Origin: Montifringilla adamsi
Lineage: Eukaryota; Chordata; Aves; Passeriformes; Passeridae
Reading direction: 5' to 3'
DNA: 64,000 bases
Assembly: GCA_017590115.1 (NCBI GenBank)
Contig: JAGGNK010008781.1
Location: 251,471 to 315,470, forward strand
Position 1 is the stretch's first letter. Every line of letters starts with the position of its first letter. Made by a program: the position numbers and the translations under genes. Of this stretch, positions 38,850-51,346 are shown piece after piece. The notes under the pieces are model-generated. The model made no database searches, was not told the DNA's origin, and saw nothing but the letters and a program-made list of their open reading frames with translations.

Positions 38850-41387
38850 GGAGTTCCTGGCCTCTTTTGACGGCAGTAAACTGTGGGTTTGAAAGGAAGG
38901 ACAACAGGGAGTCTCTAACTCCACGCTTGCAGGCGCTTTAGAGAGACTGTTCTGAGGTTTGGAGCTCACAATGAGAAGCCTTGTCCACATCTTCAAAGCC
39001 TTCAGGATGCTCTGCTTTCTGCAGAGAAATCCTTAGCAGTTCACTAGGCTTGAACAGTCTTTCCTGTTGGTAACTTAGATATTATTGCAGGCATTCCATT
39101 AGTTTCACTAAGGATTTTGATCTATTTCATGTCTGTATAGTTTCCAGGCCCTTCTTTTGTAATTAGAAAACATTATTTTTCTTAAAAAGGCACAAAAATA
39201 GGGTCAGGCCAATACTTCTGTTGCACACACCTGTAGTACAGCAATGCTTTTCCCCCTGCCCTGGGCTGAGGGTGTCCAGGTGTGTGAGCAGTAACAGCAC
39301 CCCTGTTCACACCTCCTTCAGCAGGGCAGCCCTGATAGGATTTCATTTCCTGTGAAACAGCAACAACACTGCTATTGCAAAACAAGGTCTTCTTAACTGA
39401 ATCGTTGCAGCTTCTAGTTACAGGATCTTACTACAGGCTTTTGAATTCACCTGCCCCCCAGAATTCCATTTTTGTATCACCTTCAGGCTTTGCCAGACTG
39501 GAGTTTTCTTTATGACATATATCTGCTCAAAGTAATAAGTGTAGAAATTGCTTTTAATGCCATAACATTAAAAATAGATATAGTGAAAGTGACATTATTT
39601 TTAATTGTCTGACTTGCAGAGGAACCTGTGAGTAGTATGGACAATTCATTCTTCACACTGCTCAAGAGCTGTGGAGTTAATCCTGGATGTGGCAAGTTTG
39701 TCAAATCAACAGATTTTTCAGTTTTGTTCTGGCTGCTGCTAGGGATGAGTAAACAAAGATGGAAAATCCACCCATCTCACCAGGAGCTGGCTGCAGCCAC
39801 AGAAGAAGGTGATGATGGTTTTGCAGTGGAAGCTGTGACCCAGATTTTGTGGTGCAGCCCCCAGGTTTCTGTAGGTGCCAGCTCTGCACAGAGGAGCTGA
39901 AGTCACACTAACAGGGCCTGGCTGACACCGAGTCCTGTGCTGAGCACAAGGACACCCAGACCAAGAGACCACAGAAGCTCCCAAGCAGTGCAGCCTCAGA
40001 CACCACGTGTGAGCCAAAGGCAGCATTGAACTGACTCTGCAGAGCAGCTGTGTGATAAATAATTGCAATCCCTTAGTTAGTCACTGTAAAGAAGCTCCAT
40101 AAATAATTACTGATTTACTGACAGCAATTTAGTTGGTCTAAGAACCCAAGATTAATAACACACTCTGCTTGTTCTCTGGAATAATAGCTTAGGTGCCATT
40201 TCTAAACATTATATATCTTTATCTTGGACTCTGATAACTGTCAGCTAATCCTGGCCAAAGGAGCTAAGCAAGTGCAGCTAAAATGGAGATTTCTTTCCTC
40301 TCAATAAATCTCTTTCCTTTACTGCCTTTTTTCACCATAGTCAGGTTTCTAGTGAGGCAATCTTAATTTATTAGTTTAATCTGGGAAATTAGTTGCTGTA
40401 GGTTTTGGTTGTATAGATCAATGGACAATAAAAAACATTTTGACTTGAGTGAGATTTCTTTCCTTCTGCAGGGATGCAAAGAGAATACTGAAATATTTTG
40501 GGCCATTGTTGTTTCAGAGACTAAAATTCAAATACTAATGAAATATTTCACTGAAATCTCTGGTAAATGGAAGTGTGTTGCTGTCAAGCAATAGCTGTGT
40601 GCAACTGTGTAAAAACATAACACATTAAAAGTTTAAATAAGTAACAACTTATGTTAGAAGTTCCCCCTTCCCCTCAATATTATTATAAATTGTGTTTTAA
40701 AGAAAGAAAAATCGAAGCATTTTTGAAAGTTTCTAGCTGATTTGGGAATCTAAGTCACATCACTGGTGGCATGGGACTGAAGCCACATGGTTGTACCTTC
40801 AAAAACATTTGTTGAAAGTAATTGGACTGTAGCTACTATTTGAACATTTTTCTAGGTCTCATTTGTATTTGAGGAGTTAAGGATGTTTTAATGTCTGTGC
40901 CACCATGATTTAGACTTTAAGACCTGTTCAATGCCTTTTTATTACTTGGCCTTCCAGCTGCCCAGCCTCTTATGAAAGCAGGATTTAGCTGTTCAAATCC
41001 TTTAGACCTGGTGGTGATTACTGCAGTGGCATGAGAAAAATTAGAGCTGGCTACTTAAACACAGAGCTAAGTACTGAGCAGCACATTACAAAATGCTCCC
41101 CGGGCTGGGCTTGAACTCAGGCTAAGCAAAAACCCCAAAATGCTCACGGTGTTTATTGAACAGGGTCCAGCCAGTGTAGAGAGAAAGGGACCAAATGCCT
41201 TTGTCCTTGTGCAAATGAAGAGTCATTCTTTGCTCCTACCTTGCTCTGGAATGGGAAGTGCAGGAGCCAGGACCAGGCCAGAAAGGGAACGCTCTGGTGT
41301 GTGACAGCCCCAGTGCCACCAGCTGCCAGTGCCACCCTCCCTGCTGCTTTGGGGGCACAGGCCCTTCATGGCCAGGGCTCCCAGAGC
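38850..41387. other. Unique AT-rich non-coding DNA
   Basis: I see nothing beyond short, unrecognised open frames. Confidence 0.65.
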
Positions 41388-41719
41388 TGCCGGTGCCCCG
41401 GGCAGCTGGCACAACCTGGGCAGCCCAGCCACAGCCCAGGGATGTTCTGGCTGGCCCCGGTGCCCTGGGCAGCTGGCACAGCCTGGGCAGCAAAGCCACA
41501 GCCAGGGGATGTTCTGGCTGGCCCCGGTGCCCTGGGCAGCTGGCACAGCTGGGGTCAGCCCAGCCACAGCCCAGGGATGTTCTGGCTGGCCTCGGTGCCC
41601 CCGGGCAGCTGGCACAGCTGGGGTCAGCCCAGCCACAGCCCGGGGATGTTCTGGCTGGCCCCGGTGCCCCGGGCAGCTGGCACAGCCTGGCCAGCCCAGC
41701 CACAGCCCGGGGATGTTCT
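41388..41719. repeat. 67- to 69-bp minisatellite, 5 copies
   Basis: The units contain GGGCAGCTGGCACAGCCTGG, CCCAGCCACAGCCC and GGGATGTTCTGGCTGGCC. The CAGCTGGCAC start recurs at 41403, 41470, 41537, 41606 and 41674. Spacing of 67, 67, 69 and 68 bp disrupts any constant reading frame, yet three plus-strand frames stay open (41241-41942 and two others). The array passes directly into a short CpG-rich segment. Confidence 0.97.
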
Positions 41720-41790
41720 CCTACCCTGCCCTGCCCGGCCCGGGGCGCCGCGCCGAGCGAGCTGCCGCCTTTGCCTCCGTGACAAACGGA
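41720..41790. other. Short CpG-rich segment
   Basis: Right after the 67-bp minisatellite comes a short run dense in CpG (CCCGGCCCGGGGCGCCGCGCC, then CGAGCGAGCTGCCGCC). The surrounding unique DNA is CpG-poor. It could be a small CpG island or promoter of an unannotated transcript, or just an edge of the repeat. No initiating gene is recognised beside it. Confidence 0.4.
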
Positions 41791-44700
41791 GTTCAGGGTG
41801 CCCCTGGACGTTTGGTGTCTGCAGAGTTCTGCTTTCCCTCTCTGTGGGATTGGCAGGGCACCTTCTCTTGTCCAGGCTGCATCTCATACACTTGTCTTTG
41901 CAGGGTAACATAGAGTATTTACTTCTTTTCCCATTTCTTTAGTTTAAAACAGAGATGAAAATCGGTGACTTGTTTAATGGGTTGAAAAATCTCCACTGCT
42001 ACTCTGACACTGGACTGCTGTGTGCCTTGTTTTGTTTTGTTTCAAGTTAGGGCATTTTCCCTGAAACATAATTTTCTTCATCATGGAATGCAGTATGAGG
42101 TAGAGGTTGCACTTTAGAGACATATACCTGGTTACAAAACATTCGTTTTTTCACCTCACTGTTTCCATTTTTCCTGGAATTGTCCCTTATGTATTCATTA
42201 GAGGGAGGATGGATCAGTGTGGCACTGATTTGGAATAAGATTCACACCAGGAGATGTGAAAAGAAAATATTGAGATAGAGAATGGAATTCTTTTCACATA
42301 TGGGAGAGAAATACTCTGAAGACACAGTATCTGTTTTTGATTTGCACAAATAGTTTTCTTCCTCTTACATTTCCATTCTGAAATTACATTTCGGTCGAAA
42401 AACCTTATATTTTTTCTTTTTCAAGTGAAATGGCATGTACAGCAAACTGCTGTCTTAAACAGCAATGACCTGCTCAGGACTCCTTGCTGGGAGCTCATGA
42501 ACCACAGATACATCCTGAGATGAACAATTTGAACAAAAAGTAGCACTTCATTTCCTGGAACCCAGCAGCAGACTTTGATTGGAGAGGGTCTGTGTTTGCT
42601 CCCCAGGAACATTTCAGTGTTTGACCTAGACACACAAAGTAGGCAGGGAAGGCTGGGGGTGATGTATTGAGAATGGCCTTCTTCTGCCAGAAGCCAAGTT
42701 TGATGCACATATTTCTAGCTCATCATGGGTTCTGTCAGGTGAGGAAACAGACCCAGCAAGTGAGTAAATGTTTTCTAGCTGGCACTATGTATAACCTACT
42801 GCAGTATTCCATTTTTGTAAGTCTTCAGTGTTCTTGCAGTTAATTACAGTTACCTGACCCATACAACTAAAAATCACATGGGATGGCAAAGTGAACATTG
42901 GTGACAAGATTTCAGCAGACAGCCTGAATAGCAGCAGTTACTCTGAAGGAGTTAATAAATGTCACAGTCAGCTCCAGAACAAGACCTGACATAAACCCTA
43001 CTGAAATGATTGCAAGTCTTCCAACAAACTGACTCCATTAGGCTTCAAACTGGAGGGTTTATCTACTAAAATGGGATGGTATTCAGTGGTTTCTGTTGTT
43101 TGTAGCATACTATTAGCTGTAATATTTTTCTCTTTGAATACTATCAATGATCATATTTCTCCAAAATGTCTGTATCCTTCTGGTGAGAGAAATGTTTCAA
43201 TCCTGAAACTTCCTGTCCTGTAATCAGTTAGTACCAAATTGTGACAGCCTGATGGCAACTTGTGTTCTTCTGCTTCACCACCCTCTGTTTAGCTGGAAGA
43301 TAAGTGAGACAAGAAAATTAAAAGTAATGAAGATGTGAGGCAGCCAAAACAGCTCAGATTTTCAGATCATAAATTTTAAGGTGTATAGACATACTAATAT
43401 ACACCTATGTGCATGCAGACATCTCTAAAGAGTGGCAGGCTTGCATCTGACTCAGAATTTGACTTATAGCTGGGAAACAGGAGTTCAACTGAAACACACA
43501 ACGGAGGTTACATTAACTCAATAAAAAATGTAGGGCCTAACTCAAACAATCCAGCATCTTTTAACAGAAGTCAAGTGATGTTCTCATTTCTCTGGCCAGC
43601 TTCTATCAAGTTCATTACTCGCTCTTGATTAAATCTTTTCTAATGATTTCTGCCTGAATGAGAAGCAGAGAAATGGTAGTGACCAATCACTCCTTAGACA
43701 GACTGACAGCAATGTATATGACTCATTTCTGTTCTGCTGGGTCTAACTCTTTAATTCTCCTTAACTGTAAGGAAAAGGGTTCCTTCAGCAGCAAATATCC
43801 TAAGGGTGCAAATTCTGAGGGAAACTTCTACTCTGTTATAGCTGGCAGTAATTAGAAGATTGGAAAAATTGTTGCAAGTTTATCAGGAATACATGTAAAA
43901 GTGAGAAAAGGGAGCCAGTGTAATAATGCTAAACATTTAAGTTGTTACAGCCCATTTGTCTCACAGAATTTATTTATCTAGAGGAGAACAAAAGGCAAAT
44001 TTTGCCTCTTTGGTGTTTTTCTCTAATTGGAGTCTAGGAACAGCTTGGTCTCACCTGAAGATGAGTGATGGGCACCTTTTGGCCTGAGCAGGGTGACTCA
44101 CAGGAAGAGTCACGAGCAGTGGGTACACAAGCTCTTGTGATCAATCCAACTTCCAGCCCAAGTCACAGGCACATTTTCATTTTATGCAGAGGATTCTGCT
44201 CTGTTCCAGCCCCAGAGCTGCCGTGGTGCTCCTGCCTGTACCTGGCCCTGCCCTGGCCCATCTCTGCAGGTTCAGGTGCCACTGCCCCAGTCTGGACAGG
44301 GTTTGCCCGGTGTGTGTCTGCCTCAGCACCACAGGACAGGAGGATTCACCCTGCTCCAGGCAGCAGTCCTTGGGAGAGAGGGAAGGGAAGCAGCTCCCCA
44401 GTCCTTGAGTGCTTACAGAAAATGGATCCTGCTGGCCTTCCCTCAGTTCGGCCTTCCAGACAGGAGGGAGGGAAATTACTCCTTTCTCCCCAGCCACCTT
44501 TCCTTTCTTATTTTTCTCTTTTATCTACTTTCCCTCGTGAGGCTGATGGTAAATGCTGTCTTTTCTGACAGAGAACTGGGCTGCTCTGGGCAAGATAACA
44601 AACACATGCTCTTTCTGCCACTTTTCCTTATAGAAAATAACTTTTCTTATTCTATTTGCTTTGCTGCCAGTTCTTATCTGGAATTGGGATCATAAACCAG

Positions 44701-45283
44701 GACTGTCTTTCTCCAGGATCACTAAAAAATATAATGTCTGGTAAATTGTGAGGATTTCTTTTTTATTTTGTTTGGAATTTTATGATGTTTCAAAATAGAT
44801 TTGGTAACTATTCATGTCCTATAGAAAAGAAACAAAAGCCCTTTATCCTCTTCATTTCTGGCTGCTATGTTGACTCGTTTTAAAGGGTTGTCTTTCCCAT
44901 CTTTATTGACAATTGGCTTCTTCTGGTAATACTGGTGTGGGTCAAGGTCTGATCCAAAGTTTACTGCGGTTAGTACGAAAATTTTGCTCTCATGAAGAGT
45001 GTTATTTGTATTTATAATAATAATGAATAGCGTGTAAACACTGCACACAAAACTGCTCAAGAGAATACTTTTCACAGATTAGGGCAGGGTTTACTGCTCT
45101 GTCCTTAAATCTCCTGGAATCTTCAATTGCTAAAGAGGAGTGAATGAATTTTTCTACTGAGATGCATCAGGGTTTGCTGCATTTGTCCTCCAGCAGATCC
45201 ATCGGGACACTCCTGACCTGTGGCTGCTGCGGTGCTCGGCTCCCGGAGCCCTGGACCCAATTCCTGGCTGGCTGAGGGGCACT
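41791..45283. other. Unique non-coding DNA
   Basis: AT-rich, with a GC-richer patch at 44,050-44,480 that carries overlapping frames (up to 167 residues on plus, 106 on minus), none recognised. Confidence 0.65.
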
Positions 45284-45640
45284 GAGGACAGCAGGGCAGC
45301 AGGGCAGCAGGACACCTGGACAGCAGGACAGCAGGACAGCAGGACACCCGGACAGAAGGACAGCAGGACACCAGGGCAGCAGGACACCCGGACAGCAGGA
45401 CAGCAGGACAGCAGGACACCAGGGCAGCAGGACACCAGGGCAGCAGGACAGAAGGACAGCAGGGCAGCAGGACACCAGGACAGCAGGACACCCGGACACC
45501 CGGACAGCAGGACACCTGGACAGAAGGACACCTGGACACCTGGACAGCAGGACACCCGGACAGCAGGACACCAGGACAGCTGGACAGCAGGACACCTGGA
45601 CACGTGGACACCAGGGCAGCAGGACAGCAGGACAGCAGGC
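45284..45640. repeat. T-poor GGACA/GCAGGACACC minisatellite
   Basis: About 357 bases consist of short 8- to 10-bp words, mainly CAGGACAG, CAGGACACC and GGGCAGCAGG, in varying order. The plus strand is almost free of T (only a handful in the array). On the minus strand all frames are open and read Cys-Pro-Ala-Val-Leu-Leu-Ser-like repeats, giving 214-, 190- and 149-residue spurious frames. Confidence 0.95.
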
Positions 45641-48600
45641 CATGGGTCTGGGGGCGGCTGAGCCCAGCGGGGCAGGAGGAGCTGGCCAGGGCAATTGCAG
45701 CTGCTCCTGTGGGGGCTGTGCCAGAGGAGCCCTCAGCAAGGGCCTCTTTGCTTCTCGAGAATGCCAATGGAATTATTCATAAGAAAATCCATTTTAAGTG
45801 CTGCTTCCAGTTTGGGTTTCCATGGAGACTGCTGACCTTGTAGGAACAAGGCAGGCTCGGGAAGCAGCCCCCGTCTGGGGATGGGCTGTGCTGGGGTGGA
45901 AACACAGCAGATCACAGCTGTGCCTGTCTGAGGCAGGCTTTATCCAGATGTGAAGAATTTCGGGATCAATTGTTTCCTTCTTCAGATAAATCCTTGATTT
46001 GCTGCACCCTTGCAGGTTGTGAGACAGCAGAGAAGCGAAGCTGGAGAGCAGTGGCAAGAAGTGTTCCAGCAAAGCCTGCCTCGAGTCAAGGGTGGACAAC
46101 AGGGCCTGGCCAAGCCCCACAGCACTCTGCTGGCCTGGAGTGCTGAAGGGTGAAATAACCTTATTTATGGGAATTGATTCACCTGCCTGTGCCCACTGCA
46201 TGGTGCTGAGAGCAGAGAAATGGGTTCACTTGGGGGGCAAATAATAATAATTATTACTTCTTGTTAGAAATTCAAAGCAGCTACTTCTACGTTTGTGCCC
46301 TTGTTCTGTGTGTAGGGTAGAAATTCCTTCTGCAGGAACTGGCATCCTAAGAGCCCCAAAATCCCTCGCATGCCAAGTTCAGAGCACAGAAGTAAATAAG
46401 GCAGCAAGAGGAGGTGTTCAGCCAGCAGCTGCCATTGCAAACTCCCAGCAGCCCAGAAGGAAGCAGGAGCTCTGAGAACGTGAGCCACAAAGCAGAGGGC
46501 AGGAAGGGCCAGCTAAGAGCCCTCAGGTGGGCTGGGGGTGGTCTGAGCTGCTGCAAAGCCAGCCAGAGACAGCCCCAGGTGGCCCCAGCCCTGTCATTTA
46601 ATTGATGCTAATTCACTTCAGGATCTCCTCCACAGTGTCTGGAGAGGATGTTTGAGGAGAACTCTTGGCCAAGGATGGATTTCTGTACGTGAGTGTTTAC
46701 AAATAAGCCGCTTACCCCCCGGGCTTTAGAGACAGCCACAAATTCTGTTTTTCACAGAACTCAGTGCCCTGAGCCCATGTTACAGGGGAAAAGGAAAATG
46801 CAGATTGCAGAAAGGGACATTTACAGTATCTGAGGTAAGTTCTGGCAAGACCAAGTTAGAAAGGCCTGAGGAGTTAAATGAACTGAAAAGGTATTTATGG
46901 GAAGGGAAGTAATCAGCTTAATAGAATGAAGAGGGGAGCAAGACCTGTGAACAGATTTGATTGCCAGGAACAGAGCCCAGCTGCCTTTCACATCCCAGAC
47001 AAACACAGTTTGCCCTGCAATTGCTTTCATTTTATAAAAGCCACCATCTGTAGGGAGAGAAAGCAGAAGGTCGAAGTGGAGGTAACATAACCTCTTCCCT
47101 ATGCCAGTCCCAAAATTTAATCCTGCAAAAGCAGCGACCTGTAGACCATGTAGAAGGCAATTGCCTGTATTTTGTGACATCTGTTCCAGTTTCACTTGAA
47201 TAGATAATGCCAGACAGGTGAAACAGAGAAGTTAGGGGAATGACTACAGAAGTGCAGAAAAAGAAAAATGTTCTTAAAGGACTGTGGGAGGCACCTAGTG
47301 GTACTGATGCACTTAAAGAATGTTAATTGCCAAGTAGATAACTGGAATTTGGGAGTTTGAAATGTGCTTATTTTTAAAGGTCATGAAAGGTCAGCTCTAA
47401 GTTCTTCCTTTCTCACTGGGAAGGTGCAATGTCTCACAAATTACAGTACAAAGAAAGAAAGCAGAGTTGAGCTGTTTTGTGCTTCCCAGTGTGCATTTTT
47501 TGTGGTGTCATTACCGAGGCTGTTATCTGAAAAAATAGCTCTATTAAATGAACAGCTCTGATATGGAGGAAGACGATTATCTCTCTTTCCTTGTTAAATT
47601 ACCGCACTGATGCACAGCCAGCAGGGACTGTGTTTTCCTTGCAGTTAGATGTTCACAGGACCAAACATTTTCCTAATGAGCAGACATTATCAAAGGTTGC
47701 GGTGCACGAGGTTTTGTTGTTGGTCATTACGAGCTGAGGGTGAGGTGGGAGCTGCAGGGAGCCGTTTCACGGAGTTTGCAGGCACACCTGAGCTCTGCAG
47801 ACGGATTCCAGGTGGGAGCCTCGCTGCACCCGGATGCCAAGCTGCAGCTCTCAGTCCTGGGAGCAGGACTGCAGGCCGTGTCCTTGCCTCAGGCTTTGCT
47901 AGAGCTGCCTTAGGCAGGGCTCTCCTGCTGTGCCAGCCCCTGTGGGGACGTGGTGCCACCTCTGGGCTCTGCCATCAGCCCCGGAGCGGAGCTGGGACTG
48001 CAGCTCCTGCCACGGCCCCGGGCTGCTGGGGGGCTGGAATGAGCTGGGATTTCAGGAGCTTGTTTGGTTTGAACTGCTGTGGATTCAAAGAGAAATTATT
48101 CACAGAAGTGGCTTTTTTGAAGTCATGGCACAACTATTACCCTTTCTGTCCACTGAAATGCTCTTTAGTGGCTCCCCTGATTTTTATTTTATTCTGTATT
48201 TTCCTCCAGAATATTATGAACTAAAGCTAGGGTTTTGCAATGGCAGAGTTGCTAATTGTGCTGCAGTTTTGGTGTGATTTTGTGTGTGTGTGTGTTTTGC
48301 TTTGGGTTTGTTTTTTCTTTTTTGTCTTGAACTGTTTTATGCTTTATTCTCTGTTTGTGAGTAGGTATCAGCAAAAGCTTAGCTTGGAGGATGCTTGAAG
48401 GAACACATTCAGCGCCCAATCAAGCCTGATTTTATTCAGGAACAACAGACAACAACAGGGACAAGAGGAAGTTTCAGTTTTGCCTTTGGTACGGTGAACG
48501 AGACAGCCCAGAGCAGCTCTGGGGGAGCTGCCCTGAGCCAAGGGAGCATCCTCAGAGAAGGGGCTGGTGGAGATCCCGGGCAGAGCTCACACGTGCCCTG

Positions 48601-49529
48601 GGACTCCGTGCCAGCACCTGGGGAGAGTGCTGATGTCAGTGCTGTAATCATCCTTGACAAGATGAAATATGGCCCCTGAATTCCAAGAACATATGGGATT
48701 ATTGAGAAGGAAAATGGTGTGAACAAGGGCAATTATAGCAATAACTATCCATGGCACACTGCATGGAGTCAGCCAAGCATAACACAGATATAATGAAAAT
48801 ATTTTTAAAGGCAAACATGATGTAAGCCAGTGCCAAAATGATCTAATTTATTATTCTGTCATGAATGATAATATTAATAACCTCTGTGTTTCACGAAATA
48901 GCAAGAAAGTTTTCTTTTATATATGACTTGATTTTAAAGGAGACAAAGGGAAGAAGCTTTATTGGAAGAGGATGAAAAACCTTTCTCATCTGAATTCTAA
49001 TCTTTACTTTTTCAGCATAGAGTTCAGCTCTAGTTATTTTTCCCCACCTCACCACACTGCACACCCGTGCAGCACAGAGGAGGCAGCTGGCAGCAGTTGA
49101 TCTTCACAGAACCAGCTCTAGCCTTGGAAAGGAGCTGCATCCCTGGGAGGGAGCTGAGGGACTGAGATGTGACACTTCTGACTTGCATTGTCATTCTCAG
49201 ATAATGTAAGGGTAACAAAGCTTTCATACAACAAGTATTGTTTTAAAACCCATCCCTTGTGACCTGCTGTGGACTGAAACCCCTCCCAGAGCCCGAAGCT
49301 CTGCACGGGGTGCCAGCAGCTCCCTCTCTGCTGGGGAGGCTCAGTGCAGTTTTCTCTGGGCATAAAGGTGAACAGAAATATTGCCTGCACGTCAGTCAGA
49401 CAGCAGCTCTCTCACAGCACGTGGAATTGCTCTGATGGATAATTGCAGCAATAGCACTGATGGGGAACCTTCATTGTGGTGCTGTTGTTTGCAGTCCATG
49501 TCAAAAGAATCATTTTAACAAAGTCCTTT
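45641..49529. other. Unique non-coding DNA with a CpG-richer patch
   Basis: A patch at about 47,690-48,030 has more CpG than its surroundings and a 191-residue unrecognised plus frame (47649-48224). Other unrecognised frames are at 45794-46201 and 46821-47195 (minus). None has recognisable domains or convincing exon structure. Confidence 0.6.
48281..48295. repeat. (TG)n microsatellite
   Basis: Seven TG dinucleotides in a row, followed by TTTTGC. Confidence 0.92.
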
Positions 49530-49549
49530 TAGGAAATGAAGATTTCTTA

Positions 49550-49555
49550 TTTATT
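49550..49555 (-). promoter_or_regulatory. ADGRD1: Candidate AATAAA poly(A) signal
   Basis: This is the first canonical AATAAA found on the minus strand after the ADGRD1 stop, within AATAAATAAG, with T-rich sequence (CTTTGTT) further downstream. Its use would give a 3' UTR of about 3.3 kb. Confidence 0.25.
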
Positions 49556-50320
49556 TGAAGGGGAAAAAACAACAAAACTAAATTATTTTACTAATTACTG
49601 GCAAAGTCATTCTTGCTACATTACCTATTTTTAAAACTCACATTTCATTCAATTAAGATTTCATACTGCTGACAAAATGATGCTGTCCAAAAAAAGAAAT
49701 TGTAATAGCTGCTATATACAGGCCCATAAATAAACTGCAAGATTTTCAAGCTTCAAGAGGCTGAGGACAGAAAGAGATTGTTTAAAGATTCATTTGAGCA
49801 TTTCTTATTCAGTACATTTGCTGCATTCAGTACCAAGAAAAACACTTTGAATCAAACAAAAAGAATGTTTATCGATGGCAACGGAGCACGTTTGTGCTTT
49901 GTGGGGATTTTATCAAAAGCAGAAGCAGCCCCATCCCCAAGGCAGTGTGAAAAATTCAGTGCCCCAAACCTCACGGCCAAGAACAAGATAAAAGTGCCAG
50001 GGTGCAGGAGGAGCCTGCATCCCCAGGGATCCCAGGAGACACAGGTGGGTGGGCAGTGCTCCCTCACAGCAAAAGTGGAAAACCAAACACGTTTTCATGC
50101 TTGGCTCAGTTTTGGTGAACAATTTGAAACCAGAGCACACCTGGGTGAGAAACTGATGTAGCGCTTTGTGGCGCTGCCATTTCACAGTGTCACTGGGGAG
50201 TCTCTTGCTTGGGCACAAATGGACCTTGGGTGGTCACAAAATGACCAATACAGCACAGGAGGAAATGCAGGTAATGAAAATTGCGCAGAGGGGAATACTT
50301 TTAAAAATTAAGATTTAAAG

Positions 50321-50335
50321 AAAAAAAAAAAAAAA
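50321..50335. repeat. A15 homopolymer
   Basis: Fifteen A in a row. On the minus strand it would be a T run inside the putative ADGRD1 3' UTR if the distal poly(A) site is used. Confidence 0.92.
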
Positions 50336-50437
50336 GCTTGTATATGTTGTCTGGTTCATTCACAGAACTTTGTGCTATAATACAATGATTAGAAAATGAT
50401 CAAGGAGGGTTTCAATCTGTATTTGTGGTCACAGTGT

Positions 50438-50481
50438 AAAAAAACCAAAAACAAACCAAAGAAACAAACCAAAACCAAAAG
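50438..50481. repeat. AAACC-like A/C-rich tract
   Basis: An imperfect pentanucleotide-like repeat of AAACC and CAAAA units. T is absent over most of its length. Confidence 0.85.
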
Positions 50482-51340
50482 AACTCACATGGTCCAGTAT
50501 AAAAAATATGCTTAAATACATTTTCTGCACACAACACAAACTCTGAACACTGTTATCACAGTACTCCTCTATTCCATCTCCTCTGTACATTCCAAGGGCT
50601 CTGTCTACAGGGTCTTTTGGGGCAAAAAATCATTTTCAGGCCAAGAAAAGCCCATATATTTGTAAGACACAGCAATGCAGAAAAGGCGAGGAGAAAACCA
50701 TACAGAAAAGCCAAAATAAAGACACAGCCATCTACATATTCAGCTTTTACTGACCCTCTGTTTGGAGTTGGCTGTCATGTTTAGCATTAGGGAACACGAG
50801 ACCAAAGCCTGTGGACGTCATGCCTGTGAATGTGTGATGTGCAGCTCTGCTCTGCTCCAGCTGCAGAAATCCAGCACACATCTGGTGCAACTCCAATAAT
50901 TTCTGGAGAATGTTCTGAGCTGTAAGCTGAGCACGCTTGGGTGGACTCTGGCCTTCCAGTTTGGGGATCACACAACAGGTCTTGGCTAGGAAGGGGAAAA
51001 GGCAGGAAAGACTGGGCCAAACTGAAAGAGATCCTTTTTTTAGTGCAGGAAGGAAACAGGGACAAAACTTGATTTGGATCAAACAGAAGTGAAATGCATT
51101 GAGGTTTTCTAAACTTTAAATTCCATGTCTTTTGGATTAAACACTTAACTAAATTCCATCATAATTGGTGAGTATTTCCTGTTCCTAACAATCAATTTAC
51201 TTTCATTTTACTTTTTGATAAATTACTATGCAATAGAAAATTTCCACTCTGCACATTAGAGTGTAAATACCTTTTCTCTTGGAAACAAACAGCACATTCA
51301 CTGGGACCAGGAATGGTCTGAGCTGCTGAATACACACACA

Positions 51341-51346
51341 TTTAAT
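51341..51346 (-). promoter_or_regulatory. ADGRD1: Candidate ATTAAA poly(A) signal
   Basis: On the minus strand ATTAAA is followed at once by the GT-rich TGTGTGTGTATT. It lies about 1.45 kb past the stop codon, a plausible 3' UTR length. ATTAAA is the commonest variant of AATAAA, but single hexamers are frequent by chance. Confidence 0.25.

Noticed and set aside
40970..41130. tRNA-like B-box words (GTTCAAATC at about 40,992; GTTCAAGCC on the minus strand at about 41,110)
   Set aside because: No matching A box at the proper distance and no acceptor-stem pairing, so neither a tRNA nor a tRNA-derived SINE is supported.
41236..41942. Overlapping frames of 137-233 codons on both strands
   Set aside because: They derive from the 67-bp minisatellite and its GC-rich flank, with no recognised domain.
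45123..45767. 214-, 190- and 149-codon Cys/Pro/Leu-rich minus frames
   Set aside because: They are low-complexity readings of the GGACA minisatellite, open in every minus frame.
46821..47195. 124-codon minus frame in unique sequence
   Set aside because: No recognised family, no splice context and no sign of codon bias. Length is within chance for this amount of DNA.
1..49529. Exons of SFSWAP, the neighbour expected from human gene order
   Set aside because: No frame in this stretch resembles the protein. In mammals a large desert separates the two genes, so it is probably outside the window.
49778..51082. Open frames 49778-50161 (plus) and 50747-51082 (minus)
   Set aside because: They lie in the probable 3' UTR or flank of ADGRD1, are unrecognised, and have competing frames on the other strand.
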